From Hymenobacter aerilatus (GTDB lineage Bacteria > Bacteroidota > Bacteroidia > Cytophagales > Hymenobacteraceae), in NCBI RefSeq assembly GCF_022921095.1, contig NZ_CP095053.1:3266501-3330500 (forward strand): a DNA stretch of 64,000 nt, read 5' to 3'. Under the pieces are notes generated by a model that worked only from the letters and a program-made list of their open reading frames with translations, had not been told where the DNA came from and did no database searches. This document shows, piece by piece, positions 54,499 through 63,120 of the stretch; position 1 is the first letter of the stretch, and the number at the start of each line of letters is the position of its first letter. Position numbers and translations under genes: made by a program.

Positions 54499-55290
54499 TT
54501 AACTGGAAACCACCACGCCTAAGTCGGCCTGAATACCATTCCAGAGGGCTACACGGGCCTGCATGCAGTCGGCGGCTACGGTGGCGGCTTCCTGCCATTT
54601 CTGGGCATCATCGCCACACAGCTCGCGTACCATCTGTTGGGCCAGGGGCGTGTGCACTTCCTCATCCAGCTCGATGTGGCGGTTGAGGTAGTAGGCAAAC
54701 GTATCGAGCTGGCCAGGAAAACGGCGCTGCAAATCGGCTACCAAATGGCGAAACATATCTGGAATCACGTCTTCGCGGCCAAAGGTGAAGGCAGCGGCCA
54801 CGGCGTGCGGCTTGCCCGAGTCGATAATGGCAAACGTGCTCAGCACAAACTCCCGCACCGAGGTCGGTACCTGCGCAGCGTGCAGGGCCTCAGCTACAGT
54901 TTTACCTTCGGCCAGCGCTACCAATAAGCGCTCTACTGGCTCGGTATCGGCGCCGCACTCCTGCATAGAACGCAGGTACAGCTCAAAGTGGCTGCTGGAG
55001 CGACCTTCGGGGTCTACATCGGTTTCTTCTTCCAGCACGATATCGTTGATGAGGCGGCGGGTCGCAGGATTTCCCTTGGGCACCCAGGGTAGGGTCACGC
55101 AGGTCAGCTCGCGTTGCAAGGCCTTCAGCAACGACATAAAATCCCACACGGCAAAAACGTGGTGCTGCATAAACGTGCGCAAATCGTCGAGCGATGTGAG
55201 GGCGTGGTATATGCCGTGGTCAACGAGCTGTTGGCGAGCGGGGGCCAGCTTCTGTTGCAGGCCTTCTATTGAATTGGGAGAAGCGGACAT
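54499..55290 (-). CDS. DUF3050 protein, heme oxygenase-like fold
   Basis: 263 residues. Family marks: QHHVFAVWDFMSLLKALQRE, the acidic helix VLEEETDVDPEGR, and HIELDEEVHTPLAQQM near the end. The His and Glu spacing (HHVF, EEET, H-x-E-x-D-E-E-x-H) fits the iron-binding helices of the heme-oxygenase-like superfamily that DUF3050 belongs to. The substrate is unknown. No signal peptide, so cytosolic. MsrB lies 67 bases upstream on the same strand and could share a transcript, which would tie both to oxidative damage, though this is weak. Confidence 0.72.
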   Translation of the reverse strand: MSASPNSIEGLQQKLAPARQQLVDHGIYHALTSLDDLRTFMQHHVFAVWDFMSLLKALQRELTCVTLPWVPKGNPATRRLINDIVLEEETDVDPEGRSSSHFELYLRSMQECGADTEPVERLLVALAEGKTVAEALHAAQVPTSVREFVLSTFAIIDSGKPHAVAAAFTFGREDVIPDMFRHLVADLQRRFPGQLDTFAYYLNRHIELDEEVHTPLAQQMVRELCGDDAQKWQEAATVAADCMQARVALWNGIQADLGVVVSS

Positions 55291-55357
55291 AGGTAGGAGA
55301 AATGAAAAGTGCCGCCAAGCCGAAGCTCAGCAGCACAAAAATACGGTTCAGCTTACG

Positions 55358-55921
55358 TTACTTGGCTTTCTCGAAGGTCATACCATACGAGTCCATACAG
55401 TAGCGCAAGCCCGTGGGCTTGGGACCGTCGTCGAAGACGTGGCCGAGATGGCCGCCGCACGTAGCGCACACAATCTCGTCGCGGCTCATGCCGAAGCTTT
55501 CGTCACTGGCTACCTTCAAACTGTTGTCGGTGGCTGGCGCCCAGAAGCTCGGCCAACCCGTGCCCGATTCAAACTTGGTGCTGGAGTTGAATAGCAGGTT
55601 GTGACAGCCAGCGCAGTAGTATGTGCCCTTGGCGTGGTTGTCCCAATACGGATTGTTGAAGGCGCGCTCAGTGCCTTTTTCGCGCAGAATGTAAAACTGC
55701 TCCTCGGTGAGCTGCTTTTCCCATTCGGCGGTGGTTTTCTGCACCGGAAACTCACCGGGCTTGCCCGTTACAGGTTTGGGGGCAGCGTATTTCTTGTCCA
55801 CCGCATGCACAGTGCGGGCGGGCACATCGGGGCCGTTGGGAATGGTTTTGGGTTTGTTTTGGGAACACGCCGTGGAGCTGATGCCGAGAGCTAACAGCAA
55901 AGCCAGCAAGGAAGTACGCAT
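55358..55921 (-). CDS. msrB: Peptide methionine-R-sulfoxide reductase, lipoprotein form
   Basis: 187 residues from the ATG at 55921 (MRTSLLALLLALGISSTACS); upstream in-frame codons do not fit. The lipobox SSTAC puts it on a membrane in the periplasm. Family motifs: EKGTERAFNNPYWDNHAKGT, zinc CAGC (YYCAGCHNLLFNS) and CATCGGHLGHVFDDGP, GTGWPSFW, and the catalytic Cys in GLRYCMDSYGMTF. It reduces methionine R-sulfoxide in exported proteins. Stands beside typA, divergent, with 189 bases between. Confidence 0.92.
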   Translation of the reverse strand: MRTSLLALLLALGISSTACSQNKPKTIPNGPDVPARTVHAVDKKYAAPKPVTGKPGEFPVQKTTAEWEKQLTEEQFYILREKGTERAFNNPYWDNHAKGTYYCAGCHNLLFNSSTKFESGTGWPSFWAPATDNSLKVASDESFGMSRDEIVCATCGGHLGHVFDDGPKPTGLRYCMDSYGMTFEKAK

Positions 55922-56083
55922 GCGGGTAGGAAACAAAAGGCTGGATGAGAAGATGGGTACCAAGCCCATCGGTAGCAAAACGTACGCAACTGGCTTTGCG
56001 TTCGGTTCTGCCACGCGGCGCGGCTCTTTCAGTCCCAGCGAGTTATCTTTTTGTTGCTGTGCGTTTTTGCCGCCGAAAATGCG

Positions 56084-56091
56084 TACCTTTG
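56084..56091 (+). promoter_or_regulatory. -7 promoter element for typA
   Basis: TACCTTTG, exact consensus, 19 bases before the typA ATG. Several TTTG/TTG runs lie upstream (56050-56069) but not at the ideal distance. Confidence 0.55.
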
Positions 56092-56110
56092 CACCCGCAA
56101 AACCCTTTGT

Positions 56111-57919
56111 ATGCAGAACATTCGGAATATCGCAATTATTGCGCACGTTGACCACGGCAAGACTACGCTGGTGGACAAAATCATCCACGCCTCGAAAATC
56201 TTCGACGAACACCAGCAGTTCGACGACCTGATTCTCGACAACAACGACCTGGAGCGCGAGCGGGGTATCACCATCGTTTCCAAGAACGTATCCGTCCGCT
56301 ATAAGGACGTTAAAATCAACATCATCGACACCCCTGGTCACGCCGACTTTGGTGGTGAGGTAGAGCGCGTACTGAAAATGGCCGACGGCGTACTGCTGCT
56401 AGTGGATGCCTTCGAAGGCGCCATGCCGCAGACGCGTTTCGTGTTGGGCAAAGCCATCGACCTGGGCTTGAAGCCTATCGTGGTGGTAAACAAGGTAGAC
56501 AAGGAAAACTGCCGTCCCGACGAGGTGCACGAGCAAGTATTCGACCTTATGTTCAACCTGGGTGCCTCGGAAGACCAGTTGGATTTCGTGACCCTGTACG
56601 GCTCGTCGAAGCAAGGCTGGATGTCGCGCGACTGGAAAGAGCAGACCGACAACATCACGCCCCTACTCGACGCCATTATCGAGGTGATTCCGCCCGCACC
56701 GGTCAACGAAGGCACTCCGCAGATGCAGGTGACCTCGCTCGACTATTCGTCATTCGTAGGCCGTATCGCCATCGGACGCGTGCAGCGTGGCACCCTGAGA
56801 GAAGGTGCTAACATGAGCTTGTGCAAGGCTGATGGCAGCATCAAGAAAGTAAAGATCAAAGAACTACAGGTGTTCGAAGGCCTCGGCCGCGCCAAGGTTT
56901 CGGAGGTTAGCGCCGGCGAAATCTGCGCCGTAACAGGTATTGAAGGCTTCGACATCGGCGACACTATTGCCGACGCTGACAACCCGGAAGCCTTACCCCG
57001 CATCAGCATCGACGAGCCGACGATGAACATGCTGTTCACCATCAACAACTCGCCGTTCTTTGGCAAGGAAGGTAAGTTCGTGACGTCGCGTCACTTACGC
57101 GACCGTCTGTACAAGGAAACCGAGAAAAACCTGGCCCTGCGCGTGAAAGACACCGATAAGGAAGACTCCTTCTTGGTGTATGGTCGCGGTATTCTTCACT
57201 TGTCGGTACTCATCGAAACGATGCGCCGCGAAGGCTATGAATTGCAGGTAGGCCAGCCTCAGGTATTGTTCCAGGAAGACGAGAGCGGCCACCGTTTGGA
57301 GCCCATCGAGCACTTGGTAGTAGATGTACCCGAGGAAACTGCCGGCAAGGTGATTGAGCTGGTGACCATGCGCAAAGGCGAGTTGACCATCATGGAGCCG
57401 AAAGGCGACTTGCAGCACCTGGAGTTCAACATTCCGTCGCGCGGGCTGATTGGCTTGCGCAACAACGTGCTGACTGCCACCGCTGGTGAGGCCATCATGA
57501 ACCACCGCTTCGTGAAATATGAGGCCCACAAAGGCAACATCCCTGGCCGTATTTCCGGCTCGCTGATTTCGCTGGAAACGGGTCCCGGTACCGCCTACAC
57601 CATCGACAAGATGCAGGACCGCGGCGAATTCTTCGTAGATCCGGGCGAGGAAGTGTACGCTGGCCAGGTTATCGGCGAGCATACCCGTCCCAACGACTTG
57701 ACCATCAACATCCAGAAGGGCAAGAAGCTCACCAACATGCGCGCTTCGGGCTCCGACGAAAACGCGAAGATTGTTCCGAAGCGTCAGTTCTCGCTGGAAG
57801 AAGCTATGGAATACATCCAGAAGGATGAGTACCTAGAGGTAACGCCGAAATCGGTACGGATGCGCAAGATCTACCTCGACGAAAACGAGCGTCTGCGCTA
57901 TGCCAAGCAGGCTGACTAA
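56111..57919 (+). CDS. typA: Ribosome-associated GTPase TypA/BipA
   Basis: 602 residues from the ATG at 56111 (MQNIRNIAIIAHVDHGKTTL); the open frame extends upstream without support. G1 AHVDHGKTT, G3 DTPGHADFGGEVERVL, G4 VVNKVDKENCRPDEV. Domains follow the EF-G-like order (translation-factor beta domains about 200-400, then the BipA C-terminal domain about 490-590). Found with ribosomes under stress and needed at low temperature in other bacteria. A strong terminator follows the stop. Confidence 0.95.
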   Translation: MQNIRNIAIIAHVDHGKTTLVDKIIHASKIFDEHQQFDDLILDNNDLERERGITIVSKNVSVRYKDVKINIIDTPGHADFGGEVERVLKMADGVLLLVDAFEGAMPQTRFVLGKAIDLGLKPIVVVNKVDKENCRPDEVHEQVFDLMFNLGASEDQLDFVTLYGSSKQGWMSRDWKEQTDNITPLLDAIIEVIPPAPVNEGTPQMQVTSLDYSSFVGRIAIGRVQRGTLREGANMSLCKADGSIKKVKIKELQVFEGLGRAKVSEVSAGEICAVTGIEGFDIGDTIADADNPEALPRISIDEPTMNMLFTINNSPFFGKEGKFVTSRHLRDRLYKETEKNLALRVKDTDKEDSFLVYGRGILHLSVLIETMRREGYELQVGQPQVLFQEDESGHRLEPIEHLVVDVPEETAGKVIELVTMRKGELTIMEPKGDLQHLEFNIPSRGLIGLRNNVLTATAGEAIMNHRFVKYEAHKGNIPGRISGSLISLETGPGTAYTIDKMQDRGEFFVDPGEEVYAGQVIGEHTRPNDLTINIQKGKKLTNMRASGSDENAKIVPKRQFSLEEAMEYIQKDEYLEVTPKSVRMRKIYLDENERLRYAKQAD

Positions 57920-57943
57920 TTCAGTATAGTCTTACTTAAGTTG

Positions 57944-57972
57944 AAAAAGCCCGACGGACGTCGGGCTTTTTT
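57944..57972 (+). terminator. Terminator after typA
   Basis: AAAAAGCCCGAC/GTCGGGCTTTTT with a 4-base loop and T tail, 25 bases after the stop. Because it is symmetric it may also serve the facing acylphosphatase gene. Confidence 0.93.
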
Positions 57973-58007
57973 TATGTGTATATCTGTTTAAAATAGGTAT
58001 TTCTATT

Positions 58008-58283
58008 TTACCGTTGCACTTCAAACTCGGTGTACCCCTGCACCTCCCCTACCTTCTCTTCTACCCGCTCTACCCTGGCGGTGCTGGGGCCGTGCTGACA
58101 CCAGGCGGCTAGCTTATCCAGTGCCTCGGCCGGTCCTTCGGCTTCGATGGTAACAGTGCTGTCCTCGTTGTTGCGGGCGTAGCCGGTGAGGCCAAGTAAG
58201 CGGGCTTCCTGTTTTGCGCTTTGCCGAAAAAAGACGCCTTGTACGTGACCGTGAATGCGAAATGTGCGGTGTTCTTGTGCCAT
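58008..58283 (-). CDS. acyP: Acylphosphatase
   Basis: 91 residues. Signature HGHVQGVFFRQSAKQEA with the catalytic Arg, and the second catalytic residue Asn in TGYARNNEDSTV. It hydrolyses acyl phosphates such as acetyl phosphate or 1,3-bisphosphoglycerate in the cytosol. Length matches the family. The stop faces the typA terminator; the start is 126 bases from divergent nagA. Confidence 0.94.
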   Translation of the reverse strand: MAQEHRTFRIHGHVQGVFFRQSAKQEARLLGLTGYARNNEDSTVTIEAEGPAEALDKLAAWCQHGPSTARVERVEEKVGEVQGYTEFEVQR

Positions 58284-58409
58284 AACGTATGCCTACGCCA
58301 AGGCAACGAGACAGGTTGAGTGTGAGAACATTGACTGCTTTCAGTACTCTACCTGCTCATCGCCGTTTAGTAGCTTATCACCACACTTCTCTACATCTGA
58401 CTACTACGT

Positions 58410-59537
58410 ATGTCCTACCTGCTCACTAACTGCATCATTTACAGCGGCACCACCGTTTTGCACGACCATGCCATTCTGATTAAAGGCAACCATGTAGCAG
58501 CCATTGTACCCGAAGTAGCGGCTCCTGCCGATGTGGACCGCGTAGACGGGCGCGGCTGCAATGTGAGTCCCGGCTTTATTGATTTGCAGATTTATGGTGG
58601 CGGCGGCGCGCTGTTTTCGGTTGATCCTACGGTCGAATCGTTGCAGAAACTACAGGCCCATGTGCGCCGCCACGGCACGACTAGCTTTCAGGCTACCATG
58701 CCCACCAACTCGATGGAGATGATGCGGGCAGCACTGCAAGCCGGCCGCGACTATCAGCAAGCTGGGCACCCCTGTTTATTAGGTATCCACCTCGAAGGGC
58801 CCTATATCAACCCCCTCAAAAAAGGTGCGCACCAACAAGAATTCATCCAGCAACCCACTACCGACTCGGTAGCGGAGCTGCTGGCGCTGGGCGAAGGCAC
58901 CCTGCGCATGATGACGCTGGCGCCCGAAGTAACCACGTCGGAAATAGTAGCCCTGCTGCGCCGGGCGGAGGTGGTGCTGTCAGCGGGACACTCCAACGCT
59001 ACGTACGCGCAGGGCGCAACGGCATTCAAGCAGGGCTTCACAGCGGCCACCCACTTATTCAATGCCATGTCGGCGCTGGAAAGCCGGGCGCCGGGCCTGG
59101 TAGGTGCCATCTACGATGCCGACTCGGCCCACGCCAGCATCATTGCCGACGGCGTGCACTGCGACTTTGCAGCCGTACGCATCAGCCACAAAATGTTGGG
59201 CAAACGGCTATTCCTGATAACCGATGCCGTGGAAGCCGGCACGCACGGCGCCTACCGCTTCCGTCGGGCCGAGAATTGCTTTGTGGATGAAAACGGCACG
59301 CTGGCCGGCTCGGCGCTCAGCATGATGGATGCCGTGCGCAACTGTGTGCAAGAGGTGCGGCTACCATTGGAAGAAGCCCTGCGTATGGCCACGCTCTACC
59401 CCGCCCAAGTCCTCGCTCTCGACGATGAGCTAGGCCTCATTCAACCCAGCTACCGCGCTGATTTGTGCCTGTTCAATGCTGATTTCGAGGTGCAAGGCAC
59501 CGTATTAGCGGGGGAGTTGGCTTGGAATGAGTCATGA
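58410..59537 (+). CDS. nagA: N-acetylglucosamine-6-phosphate deacetylase
   Basis: 375 residues. Amidohydrolase fold: start LLTNCIIYSGTTVLHDHAIL, metal-binding Glu in GIHLEGPYINPLKKGAH, His in LSAGHSNATYAQG and AATHLFNAMSAL, and catalytic Asp in FLITDAVEAGTHG. It removes acetate from GlcNAc-6-phosphate for wall recycling or chitin use. No nagB beside it. Followed by a family 1 repeat facing the SpoU-type gene. Confidence 0.94.
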   Translation: MSYLLTNCIIYSGTTVLHDHAILIKGNHVAAIVPEVAAPADVDRVDGRGCNVSPGFIDLQIYGGGGALFSVDPTVESLQKLQAHVRRHGTTSFQATMPTNSMEMMRAALQAGRDYQQAGHPCLLGIHLEGPYINPLKKGAHQQEFIQQPTTDSVAELLALGEGTLRMMTLAPEVTTSEIVALLRRAEVVLSAGHSNATYAQGATAFKQGFTAATHLFNAMSALESRAPGLVGAIYDADSAHASIIADGVHCDFAAVRISHKMLGKRLFLITDAVEAGTHGAYRFRRAENCFVDENGTLAGSALSMMDAVRNCVQEVRLPLEEALRMATLYPAQVLALDDELGLIQPSYRADLCLFNADFEVQGTVLAGELAWNES

Positions 59538-59575
59538 AGTGGTGATTTTGTGAGTAGTAAATGAAAAAAGCGGCT

Positions 59576-59674
59576 GTCATCCTGAGCTTGCGAAGGACCT
59601 TCTCACGACAGAATGATTAGCGTAACAACGACTCGTTCATGCGTGAGAAGGTCCTTCGCTGCGCTCAGGATGAC
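59576..59674. repeat. Family 1 inverted repeat between nagA and the SpoU gene
   Basis: Arms GTCATCCTGAGCTTGCGAAG..GACCTTCTCACG and CGTGAGAAGGTCCTTCGCTG..CGCTCAGGATGAC, with ACAACGACTCGTTC in the loop. A TGGTGATTTTGTGAGTAGTA flank lies before it at 59540. Confidence 0.9.
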
Positions 59675-59690
59675 ACTGCACTTCATACCC

Positions 59691-60506
59691 TCACAACCCT
59701 ACCATCTCATCTCTCTGCCGTACGGCTTCGAAGGTCAGTATGGCGGTAGCCGTGCTCACGTTGAGGGAGTCGATGGCGCCGCGCATGGGGATGATGATGG
59801 TTTCGTCGCAGGCTTGGCGTAGCTCGGGGGTGAGGCCGTCGGCTTCGGTGCCCATGACGAGGGCCGTGGGGCCGCGGAAGTCGCGGGTGGTATAGGGTAG
59901 GGCCGCATCGGTGAGGGCGGCAGCGTAAGTACGGATGCCGTGCTCCTTGCACCACGCCAGCAACTCAGGCCGCGAGGTAGCTACTGTGGGCACTGTGAAG
60001 ATGCAGCCAATGCTGCTGCGGATAGCGTTGGGGTTGTACAGGTCGGTGCGCGGGTCGCAGACGATAACGGCCGTAGCCTGGGCGGCGTCGGCGGTGCGCA
60101 GGATGGCGCCCAAGTTGCCGGGCTTTTCTACGGCTTCCAGCACCAGCAGTAACGGGTTGGAGGGTAGGCGAAGGTCGGGAAGCGTGCGGTGAGGTGGGCG
60201 CACCAAGGCCAGCACACCATCGGACCCTTCGCGGTAAGCCACGCGCTCAAACACGGCTTTCGATACCGTTACCCACTCCGTGCTTTTGTCGAGTGCTGCG
60301 ACAAGGCTAGGCGGCTGCGCCGCACCGGCCAGTTCAGGACAGATAAATACGGTGGGCACGGCTACCCCCGCCTGCCGGGCCACCGTCAGTTCGCGCAGGC
60401 CTTCTACAATGGTCAGGCCCTGTTGGCGTCGCTCCGACGACTTTTGCTGCAGCCGCAACAAGGCTTTGATACGTGGATTCTGGGGGCTAGTGATGAGGTC
60501 AGACAT
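59691..60506 (-). CDS. SpoU-family RNA 2'-O-methyltransferase
   Basis: 271 residues from the ATG at 60506 (MSDLITSPQNPRIKALLRL). An N-terminal substrate-binding domain precedes the knotted SPOUT domain: motif 1 LEAVEKPGNLGAILRTADAA, motif 2 ALVMGTEADGLTPE, motif 3 IIIPMRGAIDSLNVSTATAI. It methylates the ribose of a tRNA or 23S rRNA nucleotide; RlmB- and TrmH-type enzymes look alike here, so no symbol is given. A TATCTTTG box ends just 6 bases before the ATG, suggesting a leaderless message. Confidence 0.93.
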   Translation of the reverse strand: MSDLITSPQNPRIKALLRLQQKSSERRQQGLTIVEGLRELTVARQAGVAVPTVFICPELAGAAQPPSLVAALDKSTEWVTVSKAVFERVAYREGSDGVLALVRPPHRTLPDLRLPSNPLLLVLEAVEKPGNLGAILRTADAAQATAVIVCDPRTDLYNPNAIRSSIGCIFTVPTVATSRPELLAWCKEHGIRTYAAALTDAALPYTTRDFRGPTALVMGTEADGLTPELRQACDETIIIPMRGAIDSLNVSTATAILTFEAVRQRDEMVGL

Positions 60507-60512
60507 GGTAGG

Positions 60513-60520
60513 CAAAGATA
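60513..60520 (-). promoter_or_regulatory. -7 element immediately before the SpoU gene (leaderless candidate)
   Basis: TATCTTTG on the minus strand, the same octamer as before rsmG, ending 6 bases upstream of the ATG at 60506. A start at the usual distance would fall on or within the start codon. Confidence 0.5.
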
Positions 60521-60745
60521 CAGGCTGGCCGCCGCCAACAGGTAATAAGTTGAGCGGTTTCGGTTGGCTCAAACTCATACCATACCCGAACTTTTTGACG
60601 TTATGCAACCATTAGCTAGTTAGTGGTCATCCGTGTATTAATGGTTTGGTCCCTTCCTGCAATTTTCGGCTACCAGCGTAGCAAAATTAATTCTACCTTC
60701 ATGCCAACCCCGTTTTCTTGGGCTTTCCTCTTTTCTCTACGTCCC

Positions 60746-61680
60746 ATGACTTGCCGCTCCGTTCTCTTCGCCGTACTCTTGCTGGGCGCGCCCGCCGCAT
60801 GGGCGCAGCAAGAGGGACCTCGCCAGCTCAACACCTTGCCGCAGGCAGCGCCCACGCCTGTAGCCATGCCCGATACGGTGCGCCCCCAACTGGCAGCCCC
60901 CCCGCGTTGTCGGAGGCTGAAATACGCCAGCAACAGCAGCAGCGCCAAATGCAGAGCCTACCCCCGGCCAATACCACGCGCTACGCGGTAGGCCTGAAAG
61001 GTGGGCAGGTATACCGCGCCTACGATGTTGAAATCAAGCAGCCCGTATTTGGCCGCAACTTCCTGCTGCTAGACGGCCAACAACGCATCGACTTCGATCA
61101 GGTGCGCTATTACGAGGATGAAACCGGGTTCTACGTGCGTACTACCCTGCCTAAGTCGCGCCGCGAGGCTACCCTGCGCCGCGACCGGGTAGGGCGCCTC
61201 AGCCTCTACTCTATCACGCGCACGCAGTACGCCGGCGGCAGCCCCTTCGGATATAGTCCCTTCGGCTACGGCTATGGAGGCTTTGGTATGCCCTATGGCG
61301 GCGGCTTTGGGGGCTACCCCTATGGTGGCTACCGCACCGTGAGGACCTCCTACTTCAGCAAGGAAAATGGCCCTGTGCAGGACCTAAACGTGCGCAACCT
61401 CAGCGCGGCCGTCTCCGACAATGCCGGCGCCAGCGCCCTAATGGCCCAAGCGCGCCGCTACCAGACAATTACTACCCTCAGTTACGTGGCTGCTGGTGGC
61501 CTAATGGTGGCCGGACTGGTATCGTCGTTCAATCCTAATCCCGGTAGACCCACTGTTTCGCCGCTGGTATATGCCGGCATCCCGCTACTGATTGTGCCGC
61601 TGGTATTGCAGGGTAAGCAGCAGAACAACATCCGGCAAGCCATTACACTCTACAACAGCGGCAACAACGCCGGCCGCTAA
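60746..61680 (+). CDS. Gly/Tyr-rich secreted membrane protein, frameshifted as sequenced
   Basis: Begins at the ATG at 60746 with signal peptide MTCRSVLFAVLLLGAPAAWA. At a run of seven C (60897-60903) the frame changes; one more C gives LAAPPALSEAEIRQQQQQRQ and joins the second part, about 311 residues in all. The second part has a Gln-rich stretch, a beta-rich region (VGLKGGQVYRAYDVEIKQPV, FLLLDGQQRIDFDQVRYYED), a Gly/Tyr/Pro segment (GYGYGGFGMPYGGGFGGYPY), and two transmembrane helices near the end (LSYVAAGGLMVAGLV, LVYAGIPLLIVPLVL). Function unknown. The missing base is probably a sequencing artefact. A C-terminal charged end follows. Confidence 0.72.
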
Positions 61681-61727
61681 CGGCAGCGTGGGCAACCCTG
61701 CAACCGGCGCTTTGCGTAGGCAAATGG

Positions 61728-62468
61728 GTGAAACCCTCCCCTACCGCCCCCGACTCTCCCACCTTCGAAGCTCGCCAGGAAAAGGCGCTGCTGGTACACG
61801 AGCGCCTCTGCGCCGCGTACGGCGCGCCTTTTCCCTTTTTCAGCGAGAAAGACCCACTTAGTGAGCTGATTAGCTCCTTGCTTTCGCACCGCACCAAGAA
61901 CCAGGACTCGCACCGCGCCTACCAGCAGCTGCGCGCCCGTTTTCCGACCTGGGACGCCGTACGCGACGCTCCCACCGCCGAGGTAGAGGCCGCCATTAAC
62001 CCCTGCACCTGGCCCGAGCAAAAGGCACCGCGCCTGCAAGCCGTGCTGCGCGAGGTGAGCACCCGCTGCGACGGCCCCTGCCACCTAGAGTTTCTGGCCG
62101 ATATGCCCATTCCCGAAGCTCGGGCTTGGCTGGAACAGTTGCCGGGGGTAGGCCCTAAAACCAGCGCTGCCGTACTGCTGTTCAGCACGTTGCACCGACC
62201 CGCTATGCCCGTCGATAGCCACCACCACCGCGTGGCCCAGCGCCTGGACCTCATTGGCCCGAAGGTAGGCGAAGGGCCCGCACACGCCTTACTGGCTGCC
62301 CTTCTACCCCCCGACTGGACCGCCCAACAAGTCTACGACCACCATGAAGCCCTCATGTTTCATGGGCAAAAATGCTGCTACTACGCCGCTCCAGCCTGCG
62401 GGCGCTGCGTGGTGCTCGACCAATGCCCATTCGGGCAAGCGCGGTTAGGAGGAGTGGGTAGTCAATAA
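61728..62468 (+). CDS. Endonuclease III-like DNA glycosylase
   Basis: 246 residues from a GTG start. HhH-GPD family: helix-hairpin-helix LEQLPGVGPKTSAAVLLF including the catalytic-type Lys in GPKTS, the Asp in MPVDSHHHRVAQR, and a 4Fe-4S cluster C-x6-C-x2-C-x5-C in CYYAAPACGRCVVLDQC. It should cut oxidised or mismatched bases in base-excision repair. Related to Nth, though with a shortened N-terminal region. Lies 47 bases after the Gly/Tyr-rich protein. Confidence 0.9.
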   Translation: MKPSPTAPDSPTFEARQEKALLVHERLCAAYGAPFPFFSEKDPLSELISSLLSHRTKNQDSHRAYQQLRARFPTWDAVRDAPTAEVEAAINPCTWPEQKAPRLQAVLREVSTRCDGPCHLEFLADMPIPEARAWLEQLPGVGPKTSAAVLLFSTLHRPAMPVDSHHHRVAQRLDLIGPKVGEGPAHALLAALLPPDWTAQQVYDHHEALMFHGQKCCYYAAPACGRCVVLDQCPFGQARLGGVGSQ

Positions 62469-62580
62469 GTTGATGCTGTTGATTGTGCACAGTGCCCTAT
62501 CACTCCAACCATCCGACAGAAACAGCGTTTCAATCAGATACTACACGACAGAATCACTACTCCGAACAACTAACTCAAAA

Positions 62581-62781
62581 ATGAAACAGACCTACGGCGT
62601 TCCAGCCCTTGCTTCCATCTTCTTGCCCGGTTTGGGCCAACTGATCAAAGGTCAGATTTTGAAGGCGCTGTTTATTTGGGTGATTAGCGGCTTGGTTGGC
62701 TTTTTTCTGTGGTGGACGTTTATTGTACCTTTCCTGGTGTGGGCCTGGAACGTGTACGATGCTTACAACGACCCCGCTTAA
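62581..62781 (+). CDS. Small membrane protein (TM2/DUF5683-like)
   Basis: 66 residues from the ATG at 62581 (MKQTYGVPALASIFLPGLGQ). Two transmembrane helices separated by a short loop (GLGQLIKGQILKALFIWVIS and FFLWWTFIVPFLVWAWNVYD). The pattern LPGLGQ..G.ILKAL resembles short TM2 or DUF5683-type proteins. Function unknown. It ends 10 bases before the DUF167 gene, probably cotranscribed. Confidence 0.7.
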   Translation: MKQTYGVPALASIFLPGLGQLIKGQILKALFIWVISGLVGFFLWWTFIVPFLVWAWNVYDAYNDPA

Positions 62782-62791
62782 ATAAGCTATT

Positions 62792-63064
62792 TTGGCCATT
62801 CTGCACCTCAAAGCCAAACCCAACGCTCGCCGTAACCAGCTACTAGTAGCCTCTGATGGCACCGTGACGGTGCGCCTACAAGCACCCGCCCAAGACGGTA
62901 AAGCCAACGCCTGTTTGGTAGCCTATCTGGCCGAGGTATTCGGTGTAGCCAAGGCAAGCGTTGAGCTACTGAGTGGCCACACGGCCCCTTTCAAAAAAGT
63001 AGCTCTTAATGGCGTGTCAGAAATTGACTTACAGACAGTTTTGCAGCAATATATAGTTGATTAG
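62792..63064 (+). CDS. DUF167 (YggU-family) protein
   Basis: 90 residues from a TTG start. Family string LHLKAKPNARRNQLLVASDG, then TVRLQAPAQDGKANACLVAYLAEVFG and SGHTAPFKKVALNG match DUF167. The family's role is not known. Starts 10 bases after the preceding small membrane gene and 56 bases before the AAA+ gene. No ATG is available in frame near the start. Confidence 0.85.
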   Translation: MAILHLKAKPNARRNQLLVASDGTVTVRLQAPAQDGKANACLVAYLAEVFGVAKASVELLSGHTAPFKKVALNGVSEIDLQTVLQQYIVD

Positions 63065-63120
63065 TTAGCACAAAACCGCGAAAGACCGTAGCTTGCAAGT
63101 ACAACGATTCGTGCTTACTT

